Shown: positions 36,001 through 44,113 of the stretch, one piece after another
Layout: each line of letters starts with the position of its first letter
Numbering within the stretch: the stretch's first letter is position 1
Source of the DNA: Brevundimonas viscosa
Lineage (GTDB): Bacteria > Pseudomonadota > Alphaproteobacteria > Caulobacterales > Caulobacteraceae
NCBI RefSeq assembly: GCF_900116065.1
Contig: NZ_FOZV01000006.1
Location: 62,001 to 126,000, forward strand
DNA length: 64,000 nt
Reading direction: 5' to 3'
Translations under genes and position numbers: made by a program
The notes under the pieces: model-generated
What the model was told of the DNA's origin: nothing
Databases searched by the model: none
Seen by the model: only the letters and a program-made list of their open reading frames with translations

Positions 36001-36134
36001 TCAACTTCCGGAACTACACCGGCTTCGACGGCGGCACGGGGTCGGCGGCCAATCCGAACCCGAACTTCGGCCAGCCGAGCGCGGTGCTGTTCCCGACCCG
36101 GACCTTCCAGGTGGGCATGCGCTACGCCTGGTGA
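33075..36134 (+). CDS. TonB-dependent receptor with N-terminal carboxypeptidase-regulatory-like domain
   Basis: This 1019-residue outer-membrane receptor has a signal peptide (about residues 1-30), a Carboxypeptidase-regulatory-like beta-sandwich (STIRGSVTEGAV to GELDLAIGG), a plug domain (from about residue 130) and a long beta-barrel ending in FQVGMRYAW with terminal aromatic Trp. Such receptors import large substrates with energy from TonB-ExbBD. The neighbours suggest an oligosaccharide. Many GTNEF, ADKPY and DNxxF segments typical of Oar-like receptors are visible. A strong terminator follows 18 bp later. Confidence 0.92.
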   Translation: MTRKSRLYFGAASALAMAISLSAAGGAAAQVATSTIRGSVTEGAVAEAGAQVVARDVATGFTSRTTANSSGGYVLSGLRPGTYEITVTTTDGETASEVVTIGVGQVGELDLAIGGGTTVVSETDTTTLGEVVVTGRRLAEVRTPEVATNVTTQQIQTLPQINRNFLNFAALAPGVRVSVNEQEQTITAGGQRAESVNAFIDGASLKSNIIDGGIAGQDDSRGNPFPQAGIQEFRVVSQNFKAEYEQASSAIITAVTRSGTNEFHGEVFGTYRDQEFITQDVFSERRGDEQPPLEVQQYGFALGGPIIQDRLHFFGTYERKEEGRAATVNLGRQEPRFQTQFADYIGTFGVPFEEDLYFGKLSWQPMDGHLLDLSVTWRDEFDTRGIGGANSVERASQLNQTTLNVNGRHQWTTDAFLNEFAVNYREYNYNPQAVNFSDVGETYRYFDPAQPVNPRGGSAILNLGGADSRQDIVDEVLTFRNDLTFNDIEWNGFHTIKLGGKFSRQNYQVTKEFGRNPLFYYDVDGRPELSGSTTVPYRVELGNAFPSVDLTNNVIGLYIQDDWQITDRLELNLGIRWDYEDNANNNDYVTPQSVIDGLDQWIASTDGGKPAGYAPSWFNRDDYISTGDNRDPFAGAFQPRIGFSYDLFGDRSTVIFGGAGRYYDRVQFNFSFDEIVKPFDFRQEVFFSTTGRPLGQDRDPGPGVDTPGDAGDPILWQESYRTVAGLDSVLDTFPGRGEVFLLDNDFEPPRTDQFNLGVRQRFGDWQTELTVAYGKTDNEFTWQYLTRCREPNRPNDGDGFGDNGGFCGPSGTNPYRGYFVSDHNKEREFTALYLKADKPYTAASGWGFNLAYTLSESLQNGGNDNFCFDCFSVETSPMRSSANDERHRIVANGIVDLPLDFQLSGILTLGSGTPFNVFDGTGSQFYYRPYAGRPEQHSFIIPNAFAYRNLDLRLTKNFEIGNGSELELFVDAINVFNFRNYTGFDGGTGSAANPNPNFGQPSAVLFPTRTFQVGMRYAW

Positions 36135-36152
36135 TCGTCTCCTGAGCCTGAC

Positions 36153-36190
36153 GGCCGCCTTCGCTCCGGCGAGGGCGGCCGATTTTTTTT
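36153..36190 (+). terminator. Rho-independent terminator after the TonB receptor
   Basis: GGCCGCC at 36153-36159 pairs with GGCGGCC at 36174-36180, followed by GA and eight T residues. It separates the lacI-receptor transcript from the GH144-like/ABC operon. Confidence 0.92.
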
Positions 36191-36222
36191 CCTCAGTATG
36201 CGTTTGGAGTAGGGTGACCGGC

Positions 36223-37659
36223 ATGGATCGTCGCAACTTCCTGATGGGATCCACGATGGCGGCTGCGGCCATGGCCGCGGCCGGGTGCGCCACGCCCTTC
36301 GCCCAGGGACCCGGGCGTTCTCCGACCGTCGACCCGGGGATCGACGAACTGCAGCGCCGGACCTTCGACTGGTTCGTGCACGTCACGAACCGCGACAACG
36401 GCCTGACCCCCGACCGGTGGCCGCGACGGTCGTTCGCCTCCATCGCCGCCGTCGGCTTCGCCCTGACCTGCTGGCCGATCGGCGTGGAGCGGGGCTGGAT
36501 GACGCGCGAGGAGGCGCGCGAGCGGACCCTGATCACCCTGCGCTTCTTCCACGAGGCGCCGCAGGGGCCGCAGGCGACCGGCGTGACCGGCCACAAGGGC
36601 TTCTTCTACCACTTCCTCGACATGGAGACGGGCCACCGCTACCGAGACACCGAGCTGTCGACGGTCGACACCACCCTGCTGCTGGGCGGCATGCTGTTCG
36701 CGGCGCGCTGGTTCGACGGCGACCATGCCGACGAGGCCGAGATCCGGCGGCTGGCCCAGGCCATCTACGAGCGGGTCGAGTGGGACTGGACCGAGATCCG
36801 CCCGAACCGCATCACCATGGGCTGGCGGCCCGAGCGCGGCTTCATCGAGGCCGACTGGAACGTCTACAACGAGGGCATGCTGGTGCTGCTGCTGGCCATG
36901 GGCAGTCCCACCCATCCGCTGCCGAAGGCGGTGTGGGACGAATGGTGCGGCGTCTACGACCGCAGCTGGACCGACGAGTACGGTCCGGCGCACCTGCATT
37001 TCGCGCCGCTGTTCGGCCACCAGTACAGCCACATCTTCGTGGACTTCCGCGGCATCCACGACGAATTCATGCGGTCGAAGCAGGCCGAGATTCCGGGCTT
37101 CGACTACTTCCAGAACAGCGTCCGCGCGGTGGCGGCGCAACGGAACTACGCGATCCGCAACCCGATGGGCTGGGCCGGCTATTCGGCCGACGTCTGGGGC
37201 CTGACCGCCTGTGACGGGCCGGGGGACTTCCGGCAGGTCATCGACGGGCGCGAACGGCAGTTCTTCAGCTACTCCGCGCGCGGACCCGGCGAGCGCGACG
37301 ACGGGACCCTGGCGCCGACCGCGGCGCTCGGCTCCATGCCGTTCGCGCCGGCCGAGGTCACCGCCTGCTTCCATGCGATGAAGACGCGCTACGGGGCGGC
37401 GATCTACACCGAGTACGGCTTCCTCGACTCGTTCAACCCGACCCTGGCCGCGACCGACCGCGAGCTGCGGCATGGCCGGATCGTGCCGGGTGTGGGATGG
37501 GTCGACGGCGACTACCTGGGCATCGACCAGGGCCCGATCGTGATCCAGATCGAGAACCATCGCACCGACGCCGTGTGGCGGCGGATGCGCGGCGAACCGA
37601 ACATCACCCGCGGACTCAGGGTCGCCGGCTTCACCGGCGGCTGGCTGGATCGCGCATGA
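36223..37659 (+). CDS. Tat-exported lipoprotein of the glycoamylase-like family (PF10091 / GH144-like)
   Basis: This 478-residue protein has a twin-arginine signal (MDRRNFLMGS) and a lipobox ending AAGC, which predicts a periplasmic lipoprotein. The catalytic part has the family motif WNVYNEGMLVLLLAMGSPTHP, also found in PF10091 proteins and in GH144 endo-beta-1,2-glucanases. It also keeps TFDWF near the N-terminus. It probably cleaves imported glucan chains in the periplasm; the exact linkage is inferred. ATG at 36223 starts the Tat signal; a GTG at 36214 is an alternative. Its stop overlaps the binding protein start. Confidence 0.82.
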   Translation: MDRRNFLMGSTMAAAAMAAAGCATPFAQGPGRSPTVDPGIDELQRRTFDWFVHVTNRDNGLTPDRWPRRSFASIAAVGFALTCWPIGVERGWMTREEARERTLITLRFFHEAPQGPQATGVTGHKGFFYHFLDMETGHRYRDTELSTVDTTLLLGGMLFAARWFDGDHADEAEIRRLAQAIYERVEWDWTEIRPNRITMGWRPERGFIEADWNVYNEGMLVLLLAMGSPTHPLPKAVWDEWCGVYDRSWTDEYGPAHLHFAPLFGHQYSHIFVDFRGIHDEFMRSKQAEIPGFDYFQNSVRAVAAQRNYAIRNPMGWAGYSADVWGLTACDGPGDFRQVIDGRERQFFSYSARGPGERDDGTLAPTAALGSMPFAPAEVTACFHAMKTRYGAAIYTEYGFLDSFNPTLAATDRELRHGRIVPGVGWVDGDYLGIDQGPIVIQIENHRTDAVWRRMRGEPNITRGLRVAGFTGGWLDRA

Positions 37660-38927
37660 TCCCGTTCCGGCCGGACCGGCGCGCGACGCTCGGCCTGATG
37701 GCCGGGGCCGCCGCGTCGGGGCTGGCCGGGTGCGGGGCGGGCGACGGCGGGGGGGTGCGGCTTCGTTTCTGGGCCATGGGCAACGAGGCGACCCACGTCC
37801 CGCAGATCCTGCCTGAGTTCGAGCGGCTGAACCCGGGCATCCGGGTCGACGTCCAGGCCCTGCCGTGGACCGCAGCGCATCAGAAACTGCTGACCGCCTA
37901 CGCCGGCGACTCGTTGCCGGACGTCAGCCAGGTGGGCAACACCTGGGTGTCGGAGATGGAGGCGATCGGCGCGATCAGCCCCTTGCCGGCCTTCGCCTCG
38001 GATCTGCTGACCGACCAGTTCCCCGCGGTGCTGGAGACCAACCGCATCGACGGCCGTCCGGTGGCGACGCCGTGGTACGTCGACACCCGGCTGATCTTCT
38101 ATCGCAGCGACCTGTTGGCCGAAGCGGGGTACCCCGCTGTGCCCCCGACCTGGGCGGGCTGGAAACAGGCGATGCACGCGGTGAAGCGGGTGGTGGGTCC
38201 CGACAAGTACGCGGTGCTGCTGCCGCTCAACGAGTTCGAGCAACTGCTGACCTTCGGCCTGCAGGGCGACGAGCCGTTGCTGCGGGAGGAGGGGACGCGG
38301 GGCAACTTCTCGAGCCCGTCTTTCGTGGCCGCGCTGGCCTTCTACAGGAGCCTGTTCGACGAGGACCTGGCCCCGGTGGCCTCGGCGGCGCAGATCTCCA
38401 ACGTCTGGACCGAGTTCGAGCGCGGCTGGTTCAGCTTCTACTTCTCCGGCCCCTGGACCATCGGCGACTTCCGCAACCGGCTGAGTCCCGGGACGCAGTG
38501 GATGACCTCGGGCGTGCCCGGTCCGGACGGACCCGGCGCCTCGGCCCCCGGCGGCTCGTCGCTGGTGGTGTTCCGCTCGTCGCCCCGTCAGGAGGCGGCG
38601 TGGAAACTGGTGCGGTTCCTGTCCGATCCGGCGGTGCAGGCGCGGTTCAACGAGATCACCGGCGACCTGCCGGCGCGGCGCAGCGCCTGGGAGACGCCGA
38701 CGGTGGCGAACGATCCCTACATTGCCGCCTTCGAGGGGCAGCTGGCGCGAGCCGAGGCCGTGCCCAAGGTGCCCGAGTGGGAGCGCATCGTCACCGAGAT
38801 GCAGATCGTCGCCGAGCGCATGGTGCGCGGCGAGTTCACGCCTGAACAGGCCGGGGCCGAGATCGACCGCCGGGCCGACCGGCTGCTGGAGAAGCGCCGC
38901 TGGATGCTGGAGCGGGGGCGGGCATGA
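37656..38927 (+). CDS. ABC-transporter sugar-binding lipoprotein (family 1)
   Basis: This 423-residue protein has a Tat-type lipoprotein signal: RRATLGLMAGAAASGLAGC. The rest is a type 1 solute-binding protein with LRFWAMGNE near the N-terminus, the region usual in maltose/sn-glycerol-3-phosphate-type binders. It should capture oligosaccharides in the periplasm and deliver them to the two downstream permeases. It starts inside the stop of the GH144-like gene (ATGA) and ends inside the start of the first permease. All joints in this operon are overlaps of 4 bp. Confidence 0.92.
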   Translation: MIPFRPDRRATLGLMAGAAASGLAGCGAGDGGGVRLRFWAMGNEATHVPQILPEFERLNPGIRVDVQALPWTAAHQKLLTAYAGDSLPDVSQVGNTWVSEMEAIGAISPLPAFASDLLTDQFPAVLETNRIDGRPVATPWYVDTRLIFYRSDLLAEAGYPAVPPTWAGWKQAMHAVKRVVGPDKYAVLLPLNEFEQLLTFGLQGDEPLLREEGTRGNFSSPSFVAALAFYRSLFDEDLAPVASAAQISNVWTEFERGWFSFYFSGPWTIGDFRNRLSPGTQWMTSGVPGPDGPGASAPGGSSLVVFRSSPRQEAAWKLVRFLSDPAVQARFNEITGDLPARRSAWETPTVANDPYIAAFEGQLARAEAVPKVPEWERIVTEMQIVAERMVRGEFTPEQAGAEIDRRADRLLEKRRWMLERGRA

Positions 38928-39883
38928 CCGACATCCGCCTGAACGCGGCGAAGGTCGAGGCGGAGGCGGCGGGCCGGCCGTCACGGCGACCGTCGCAGTT
39001 CCGCGCCCGGGAGCGGGCGGCGTGGGGTTTCCTCGCGCCGGCGCTGATCGCCATCGGCCTGTTCTTCTGCATTCCGGTGGCCGCGGCGCTGCTGCTCAGC
39101 CTGACCGACTTCGACATCTACGCGCTCGCCGACCTCGCCAACCTCCGTTTCGTCGGGCTGCAGAACTACGAGCGGCTGTTCGCCAATCCCCTGTTCTGGG
39201 GGGCGATGAGGAACACGGGCCTGTTCGCCCTGTTCGGCGTGCCCCTGTCGATCGCGGCCTCGCTGCTGGCGGCGGTGATCCTGAACGACCGGACGGTGAA
39301 GTGGCGGCCGGTGTGGCGGGTGATCTTCTTCGCCCCCTTCGTCACCACCCTGGTCGCCACCGCGGTGCTGTGGAACTACCTGCTGCACACCCGTTACGGC
39401 GTCATCAACTGGGCGATCACCTCGGTCGGCCTGCCGGCGGTGGACTGGCTGGGCGACCCCTCGACCTCGATCCCGGCCATCCTGATGTTCGTGGTGTGGA
39501 AGATCTTCGGCTACAACATGCTGATCTTCCTGGCGGTTCTTCAGACGGTGCCGGACGATCTGTATGAGGCGGCGCGGATCGACGGGGCCGGGCCGTGGAG
39601 CCGTTTCCGGCATGTCACCCTGCCGGCCATCGCGCCGACCGTGCTGCTGGTCTCGATCATCTCGGTGGCCAGCTTTTTCCAGCTGTTCGCCGAGCCCTAC
39701 GTCATGACCCAGGGCGGGCCGGCCCAGTCCACGGTGACGGTGCTCTACTTCATGTACGAGGAGGGCTTCAAATGGTGGAACCTCGGCTCCGCCAGCGCCG
39801 TGGCCTTCATCCTGTTCCTGTGCATCCTCGCCGTCACCCTGGTGCAGCTGTGGGTGGCGAAGCGGGTGGGGGCCTACGAATGA
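38924..39883 (+). CDS. Sugar ABC-transporter permease (MalF/UgpA-like)
   Basis: This 319-residue protein is a binding-protein-dependent permease with about six membrane spans. The EAA loop is EAARIDGAGPWSRFRHVTLPAIAPT, cut here to the EAA...G core near residue 220, which docks the ATPase. The N-terminal cytosolic part is hydrophilic for about 35 residues. It forms the heterodimeric channel with the next gene product. It starts and ends in 4-bp overlaps. Confidence 0.93.
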   Translation: MTDIRLNAAKVEAEAAGRPSRRPSQFRARERAAWGFLAPALIAIGLFFCIPVAAALLLSLTDFDIYALADLANLRFVGLQNYERLFANPLFWGAMRNTGLFALFGVPLSIAASLLAAVILNDRTVKWRPVWRVIFFAPFVTTLVATAVLWNYLLHTRYGVINWAITSVGLPAVDWLGDPSTSIPAILMFVVWKIFGYNMLIFLAVLQTVPDDLYEAARIDGAGPWSRFRHVTLPAIAPTVLLVSIISVASFFQLFAEPYVMTQGGPAQSTVTVLYFMYEEGFKWWNLGSASAVAFILFLCILAVTLVQLWVAKRVGAYE

Positions 39884-40695
39884 AGCCCCGCGCCCTCCTG
39901 CTGAACCTCGCCGTCGCCGTGATCGCGCTGGTCGTGCTGTTCCCGCTGGCGTGGATGGTGTCGGTCAGCTTCATGTCCACGGGCGAGGCCGCCAACTTCC
40001 CGCCGCCCTTGCTGCCGTCCACGTGGACGCTCGAGCACTATCGCGAGCTGTTCGTGACCCAGGGCATGGGACGGTACCTGCTGAACAGCGTCGTGCTCGC
40101 GACCCTGGCCACGATCCTCGCCCTGCTGTTCACGGTCCCGGCCGGCTACGCTTTCGCCAAGCTTCGCTTCCGCGGTCGCGAACGGCTGTTCCAGCTGCTG
40201 GTGGCGGCGCTGGTGGTGCCGGCGCAGATCGGCACCCTGCCGCTGTTCCTGATGCTGAAGGGCATGGGACTGGTGAACACCTACGCCGGGGCGCTGGTCC
40301 CGTGGCTGGCCTCGATCTTCGGTCTGTTCCTCGTCCGCCAGTACGCCCTGTCGATCCCCGACGAAATGCTGGAGGCGGCGCGGGTGGACGGCGCCTCGGA
40401 AGGGCAGATATTCCGGCGCATCGTCCTGCCCAGCCTGAAGCCGATCGTGGTGACGCTGGCCCTGTTCGTCTTCCTCGGCAGCTGGAACGACTTCCTGTGG
40501 CCGCTGATCATCCTCACCGACCAGTCGAACTACACCCTGCCGGTGGCGCTGGCGGCCCTGTCGCGCGAGCATGTGCAGGACATCGAGATGATGATGGCCG
40601 GTGCGGTGATCACGGTGGCGCCGGTGCTGATCCTCTTCCTCGCCCTGCAGCGCTACTACATCCGCGGCATGCTGGCCGGCAGCGTCAAGGGCTGA
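39880..40695 (+). CDS. Sugar ABC-transporter permease (MalG/UgpE-like)
   Basis: This 271-residue protein is the second permease, with six predicted spans and the EAARVDGAS EAA motif near residue 165. It pairs with the MalF-like protein in the inner membrane. ATG at 39880 overlaps the upstream stop. No ATP-binding subunit gene follows; the next gene encodes an unrelated lipoprotein. The importer must therefore use an ATPase encoded elsewhere, such as an MsmK/UgpC-like protein. Confidence 0.93.
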   Translation: MKPRALLLNLAVAVIALVVLFPLAWMVSVSFMSTGEAANFPPPLLPSTWTLEHYRELFVTQGMGRYLLNSVVLATLATILALLFTVPAGYAFAKLRFRGRERLFQLLVAALVVPAQIGTLPLFLMLKGMGLVNTYAGALVPWLASIFGLFLVRQYALSIPDEMLEAARVDGASEGQIFRRIVLPSLKPIVVTLALFVFLGSWNDFLWPLIILTDQSNYTLPVALAALSREHVQDIEMMMAGAVITVAPVLILFLALQRYYIRGMLAGSVKG

Positions 40696-40755
40696 ACCGG
40701 CCGGAACCTGTGCCGCGGCGACGGTGTTGGGCTTGCGGGGGAGGAGGAGAGACCG

Positions 40756-41103
40756 ATGACACGTTTCCTGATCCTCGCCGCCACGGCCTCCGCCGCGGCT
40801 GTGCTGGCCGGCTGCGCCACCACGGACCGTTACGCCTCGGCCTGCGAACGGGACTATGCCGAGAACCGCAATCGCGCCATGGCCGCCGGCGCGGTGCTGG
40901 GCGGAGCCATCGGCGCCGCGGTGGCCGGCGACGACGACCGGGAGAAGGGAGCCGCCATCGGCGCGGCGGCCGGCGCCCTGCTCGGCCACCAGCTGTCGGC
41001 CGAGGACGACCCCTGCGGCTACGGGTTCGGCGGCTACAATACCGATGGCCGCTACGGCTATCAGCGGGTCCCCCGCTACGGCGACTATCCGCGCTACTGG
41101 TAG
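40756..41103 (+). CDS. Glycine-zipper lipoprotein
   Basis: This 115-residue protein has a lipoprotein signal ending in LAGC (Cys19). A glycine-zipper segment (AGAVLGGAIGAAVAG, then GAAIGAAAGALLG) fits YMGG-like and 17-kDa surface-antigen-type proteins. The C-terminal third is rich in Tyr, Gly and Arg. Glycine zippers insert into or associate with the outer membrane. A strong GAGGAGGAGAG ribosome binding site precedes the ATG. It is convergent with dnaB, with 4 bp between stops. Confidence 0.8.
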   Translation: MTRFLILAATASAAAVLAGCATTDRYASACERDYAENRNRAMAAGAVLGGAIGAAVAGDDDREKGAAIGAAAGALLGHQLSAEDDPCGYGFGGYNTDGRYGYQRVPRYGDYPRYW

Positions 41104-41107
41104 GGTC

Positions 41108-42607
41108 TCAGTCCCCGTAGCTGTCGTAGCGCTGGCCGTGGGCCAGGTTGCCGAACTTGGTGGTGTCGGCGTCGAAGCTCAGCTTGACGATGCCGATGGG
41201 GCCGTGACGCTGCTTGCCGATGACGACCTCGGCCTGGTTGCGCAGCCGGTCCATGTCCTCCTGCCACTTGAGGTGCTCCTCGGTGCCCTCGCGCGGCTCG
41301 GCGCGGCCGAGGTAGTAGCTCTCGCGGTAGACGAACATGACGCAGTCGGCGTCCTGCTCGATCGAGCCGGATTCGCGCAGGTCGGACAGCTGGGGCCGCT
41401 TGTCCTCGCGCTGCTCGACCTGACGCGACAGCTGCGACAGGGCGATGATCGGCACCGAGAGCTCCTTGGCCAGGGCCTTCAGGCCGCCGGTGATCTCGGA
41501 GACCTCCTGCACCCGGTTCTTCTGGCTGTTTCCCTCGCCGGTGGTGACCAGCTGCAGGTAGTCGACGATGATCAGGTCGAGGCCGTGCTCCATCCGCTTC
41601 AGGCGGCGGGCGCGGGCGGCCAGCTTGGAGATCGACAGGCCGCCGGTGGCGTCAATGTAGAGCGGGCTTTCGCCGATCTCGACGGCGGCGTCGCGGATGC
41701 GTCCGAAGTCGGCGGCGTCGATCTCGCCCTTGCGCAGCTTGTCCGAGGAGACGCCCGAGGCGTCGGCGAGGATACGCATGGCCAGCTGTTCGGCCGACAT
41801 TTCCAGCGAATAGAAGGCGACGACGCCGCCGTTGACGGTCTTGCGGCCCTCCGGCGTCGGCTCCCAGCGGTAGTTGCGAGCGACGTTGAAGGCGATGTTG
41901 GTGGCCAGCGCCGTCTTGCCCATCGACGGGCGGCCGGCGAGGATCAGCAGGTCGGACGGATGCAGCCCGCCCAGCTTCTGGTCGAGATCGTCGAGGTGGG
42001 TGGCCAGCCCCGCCAGCTTGCCGTCGCGCTGGTAGGCCTCGGCGGCCATCTGCACGGCGCCCGACAGCGCGTGCGAGAAGCTGACGAAGCCCGAGGACGG
42101 CTTGCCGGTCTCGGCCAGGGTGTAGAGCTGCTGCTCGGCGCTCTCGATCTGGTCGATGGCCGGCGTTTCGGGGGCCGGAGCCTCCTTGATGATCTCGCCG
42201 CCGATGCGGATCAGGTCGCGGCGCAGGGCGAGGTCGTAGACGACGCGGGCGTAGTCAGGGGCGTTGGCCGCCGGCGGAGCGCGGTCGACCAGGTCGGCGA
42301 GGTAGCGCAGGCCGCCGAACTCCTGGAAGGCCGGATCCTGCTTGAACCGCTCCATCAGGATGGTCGGCTCGGCCAGCATGCCCTGGCGGATGTGATCCTC
42401 AATGGCGTCGTAGAGCCGCTGGTGAAAGGGCTCGTAGAAGTGGCTGCCGCGCAGCCGGTCGCTGAGCCGCTCGAACACGGCGTTGTCGAACATCAGCGCG
42501 CCGAGCAACGCCTGCTCGGCCTCGAGGTTGTGGGGGAGCGACGGGATCGACGAAGGATCCGCGGACGTCGGGAAGGGCAGGGGGGCGAGAGCGTTCATCG
42601 GGGTCAT
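41108..42607 (-). CDS. dnaB: Replicative DNA helicase
   Basis: This 499-residue protein is the hexameric 5'-3' helicase of the replication fork. The N-terminal DnaB domain (LPHNLEAEQALLGALM) is followed by the RecA-like core with Walker A GRPSMGKTAL near residue 227 and Walker B LIIVDYLQL. There is no intein. Two nearby starts (ATG at 42607 and at 42598) are possible. The upstream genes on the same strand are a small secreted protein and the rpsF-rpsR-rplI operon, a common arrangement in bacteria. Confidence 0.96.
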   Translation of the reverse strand: MTPMNALAPLPFPTSADPSSIPSLPHNLEAEQALLGALMFDNAVFERLSDRLRGSHFYEPFHQRLYDAIEDHIRQGMLAEPTILMERFKQDPAFQEFGGLRYLADLVDRAPPAANAPDYARVVYDLALRRDLIRIGGEIIKEAPAPETPAIDQIESAEQQLYTLAETGKPSSGFVSFSHALSGAVQMAAEAYQRDGKLAGLATHLDDLDQKLGGLHPSDLLILAGRPSMGKTALATNIAFNVARNYRWEPTPEGRKTVNGGVVAFYSLEMSAEQLAMRILADASGVSSDKLRKGEIDAADFGRIRDAAVEIGESPLYIDATGGLSISKLAARARRLKRMEHGLDLIIVDYLQLVTTGEGNSQKNRVQEVSEITGGLKALAKELSVPIIALSQLSRQVEQREDKRPQLSDLRESGSIEQDADCVMFVYRESYYLGRAEPREGTEEHLKWQEDMDRLRNQAEVVIGKQRHGPIGIVKLSFDADTTKFGNLAHGQRYDSYGD

Positions 42608-42719
42608 GTCTTACCCCTACAGGCGCGATACGACATGCGCGGACGCAAGGTTGGCCGGGGACAGTCGGGGGGTCGTTGTGGGCAGTCCGGAATTCCGCAG
42701 ACGGATCAGCCCGGCCGGG

Positions 42720-43100
42720 TCAGCGACACGGGTGGCGGGAGGCGAGCCATTCGCGGAAGCCGTCGCGCACGCTCATCCGCGCACGGCGCGACGGGGGGAT
42801 GGCGTTGAAGAAGCCGAGCAGCTGGCCTGCGTCCACCTCGACCCGCTCGGGCGGACAGGCTGCCGTCGGGCGACCGGCCGCGCGGGCCGCCCGGGCCTCT
42901 TCGATGACTTCGCGCATGGCGGTCCCGCCCTCGTTCAACAGCCGCCTCGCGCTCGGGCGGAAGGCGGCCGTCGCGTTCCTCGGGACGCGATTGGCCTCGG
43001 CGACAAAGGCGTCGAGCGTCCGCGTCTGCGCCTGCGCGAGGTCGGGCGCCGAGGCGGCGAAAAGGGCGATCGCCGCCCCGAGGCTGATGGTGCGGATCAT
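42720..43100 (-). CDS. Hypothetical secreted protein
   Basis: This 126-residue protein has a signal peptide (MIRTISLGAAIALFAASAPDLAQAQ). The mature part is Arg/Ala-rich, with Cys residues in ACPPERVEV and at the C-terminal HPC. AGGGGAG precedes the ATG at 43100, which was chosen over an ATG eight codons upstream. No domain was recognised. It lies between dnaB and rplI on the same strand. Confidence 0.6.
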   Translation of the reverse strand: MIRTISLGAAIALFAASAPDLAQAQTRTLDAFVAEANRVPRNATAAFRPSARRLLNEGGTAMREVIEEARAARAAGRPTAACPPERVEVDAGQLLGFFNAIPPSRRARMSVRDGFREWLASRHPCR

Positions 43101-43183
43101 GAGTCTCCCCTGCGTCCTTGCCACGCTGTCGGGGACTATGGCCGAAATTGCCGCCGGACGCTCGCTGAACGCGGGTTGGCGAG

Positions 43184-43218
43184 CAAAAAAAGAGGCGCGG
43201 TCCGAAGACCGCGCCTCC
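43184..43218 (-). terminator. Rho-independent terminator of the rpsF-rpsR-rplI operon
   Basis: GAGGCGCGGTC pairs with GACCGCGCCTC around CGAA. On the minus strand the stem is followed by seven T residues. It lies about 25 bp beyond the rplI stop. Confidence 0.92.
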
Positions 43219-43240
43219 TGATCCTTCGACCTGAAGCCGA

Positions 43241-43825
43241 TCAGGCTTCCTGGCCCAGGTTCTCCTGCTGACCGGCGCCGCCGGCGATCATGTCCTGGGC
43301 GGCCTGTTCGGCGGCCAGGCGCTCGTCGTCGAACTGCGAGCGGATGACGTCCTCGCCGCGCGCCTGGCGCTCGGCCTCGTCGGCCGAACGGGCGACGTTG
43401 ACCTTGACGGTGGCCAGCACCTCGGCGTGCAGGCGAACCAGCACGTCGTGGACGCCCAGCGTCTTGATCGGCGTGTGCAGCACGACCTGCGAACGCTCGA
43501 TCTTGCCGCCCTCGGCCTGGACCGTTTCGGCGACGTCGCGACCGGCGACCGAACCGTACAGCTGACCGGTCTCGCCCGCCTGGCGGATCATGACGTAGGT
43601 CTGGCCGTCGATCTTGTCGGCGATCTTCTGCGCGTCGGCCTTGTTCTTCTCGTTACGCGCCTCGATGGCGGCGCGCTCGACCTCGAAGGCCTTCAGGTTC
43701 GCGGCGGTGGCCCGGCGGGCCTTGTCGCGCGGCAGAAGGAAGTTGCGGGCGAAGCCGTCCTTGACAGTGACGACGTCGCCGATGGCGCCGAGGTGCTCGA
43801 CGCGTTCCAGCAGAACGACCTTCAT
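43241..43825 (-). CDS. rplI: Large ribosomal subunit protein bL9
   Basis: This 194-residue protein starts [32 protein letters not shown], the conserved bL9 N-terminus that binds 23S rRNA, followed by a long helix and a C-terminal globular domain. It is longer than the usual 149 residues because of a C-terminal extension rich in Glu, Ala and Gln (from about residue 150), common in Caulobacterales. It starts 1 bp after the rpsR stop and ends the operon. Confidence 0.96.
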   Translation of the reverse strand: MKVVLLERVEHLGAIGDVVTVKDGFARNFLLPRDKARRATAANLKAFEVERAAIEARNEKNKADAQKIADKIDGQTYVMIRQAGETGQLYGSVAGRDVAETVQAEGGKIERSQVVLHTPIKTLGVHDVLVRLHAEVLATVKVNVARSADEAERQARGEDVIRSQFDDERLAAEQAAQDMIAGGAGQQENLGQEA

Positions 43826-43826
43826 C

Positions 43827-44102
43827 TTACTTCACCACGTAGGGCAGGAGGGCCAGATAGCGGGCGCGCTTGATGGCCTTGGCCAGTTCGCGCTGCTTCT
43901 TCTGGGAAACGGCCGTGATGCGCGACGGGACGATCTTGCCGCGCTCGGAGATGTAGCGCTGCAGGAGCTTGACGTCCTTGTAGTCGATCTTCGGCGCGTT
44001 CGGGCCGGAGAACGGGCACACCTTGCGGCGGCGGAAGAACGGGCGGCGGGCCGGGCCGGAGCCGGCCGGCGCGCCCGGGGTCGGGGCGGTGGTATCGGTC
44101 AT
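43827..44102 (-). CDS. rpsR: Small ribosomal subunit protein bS18
   Basis: This 91-residue protein has the bS18 core: [37 protein letters not shown] and [15 protein letters not shown]. The N-terminus carries an extra Pro/Ala/Gly stretch of about 20 residues. It forms the S6-S18 pair in the 30S platform. It lies 11 bp after rpsF and 1 bp before rplI. No ssb or priB gene lies between rpsF and rpsR, as in many alphaproteobacteria. Confidence 0.97.
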   Translation of the reverse strand: MTDTTAPTPGAPAGSGPARRPFFRRRKVCPFSGPNAPKIDYKDVKLLQRYISERGKIVPSRITAVSQKKQRELAKAIKRARYLALLPYVVK

Positions 44103-44113
44103 GATCCGGTTCC

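Noticed and set aside
32595-36596. A 1333-codon minus-strand frame opposite the TonB receptor
   Set aside because: It is the codon-position shadow of the receptor gene; its translation is low-complexity Val/Ala/Arg/Gly and has no recognised motif.
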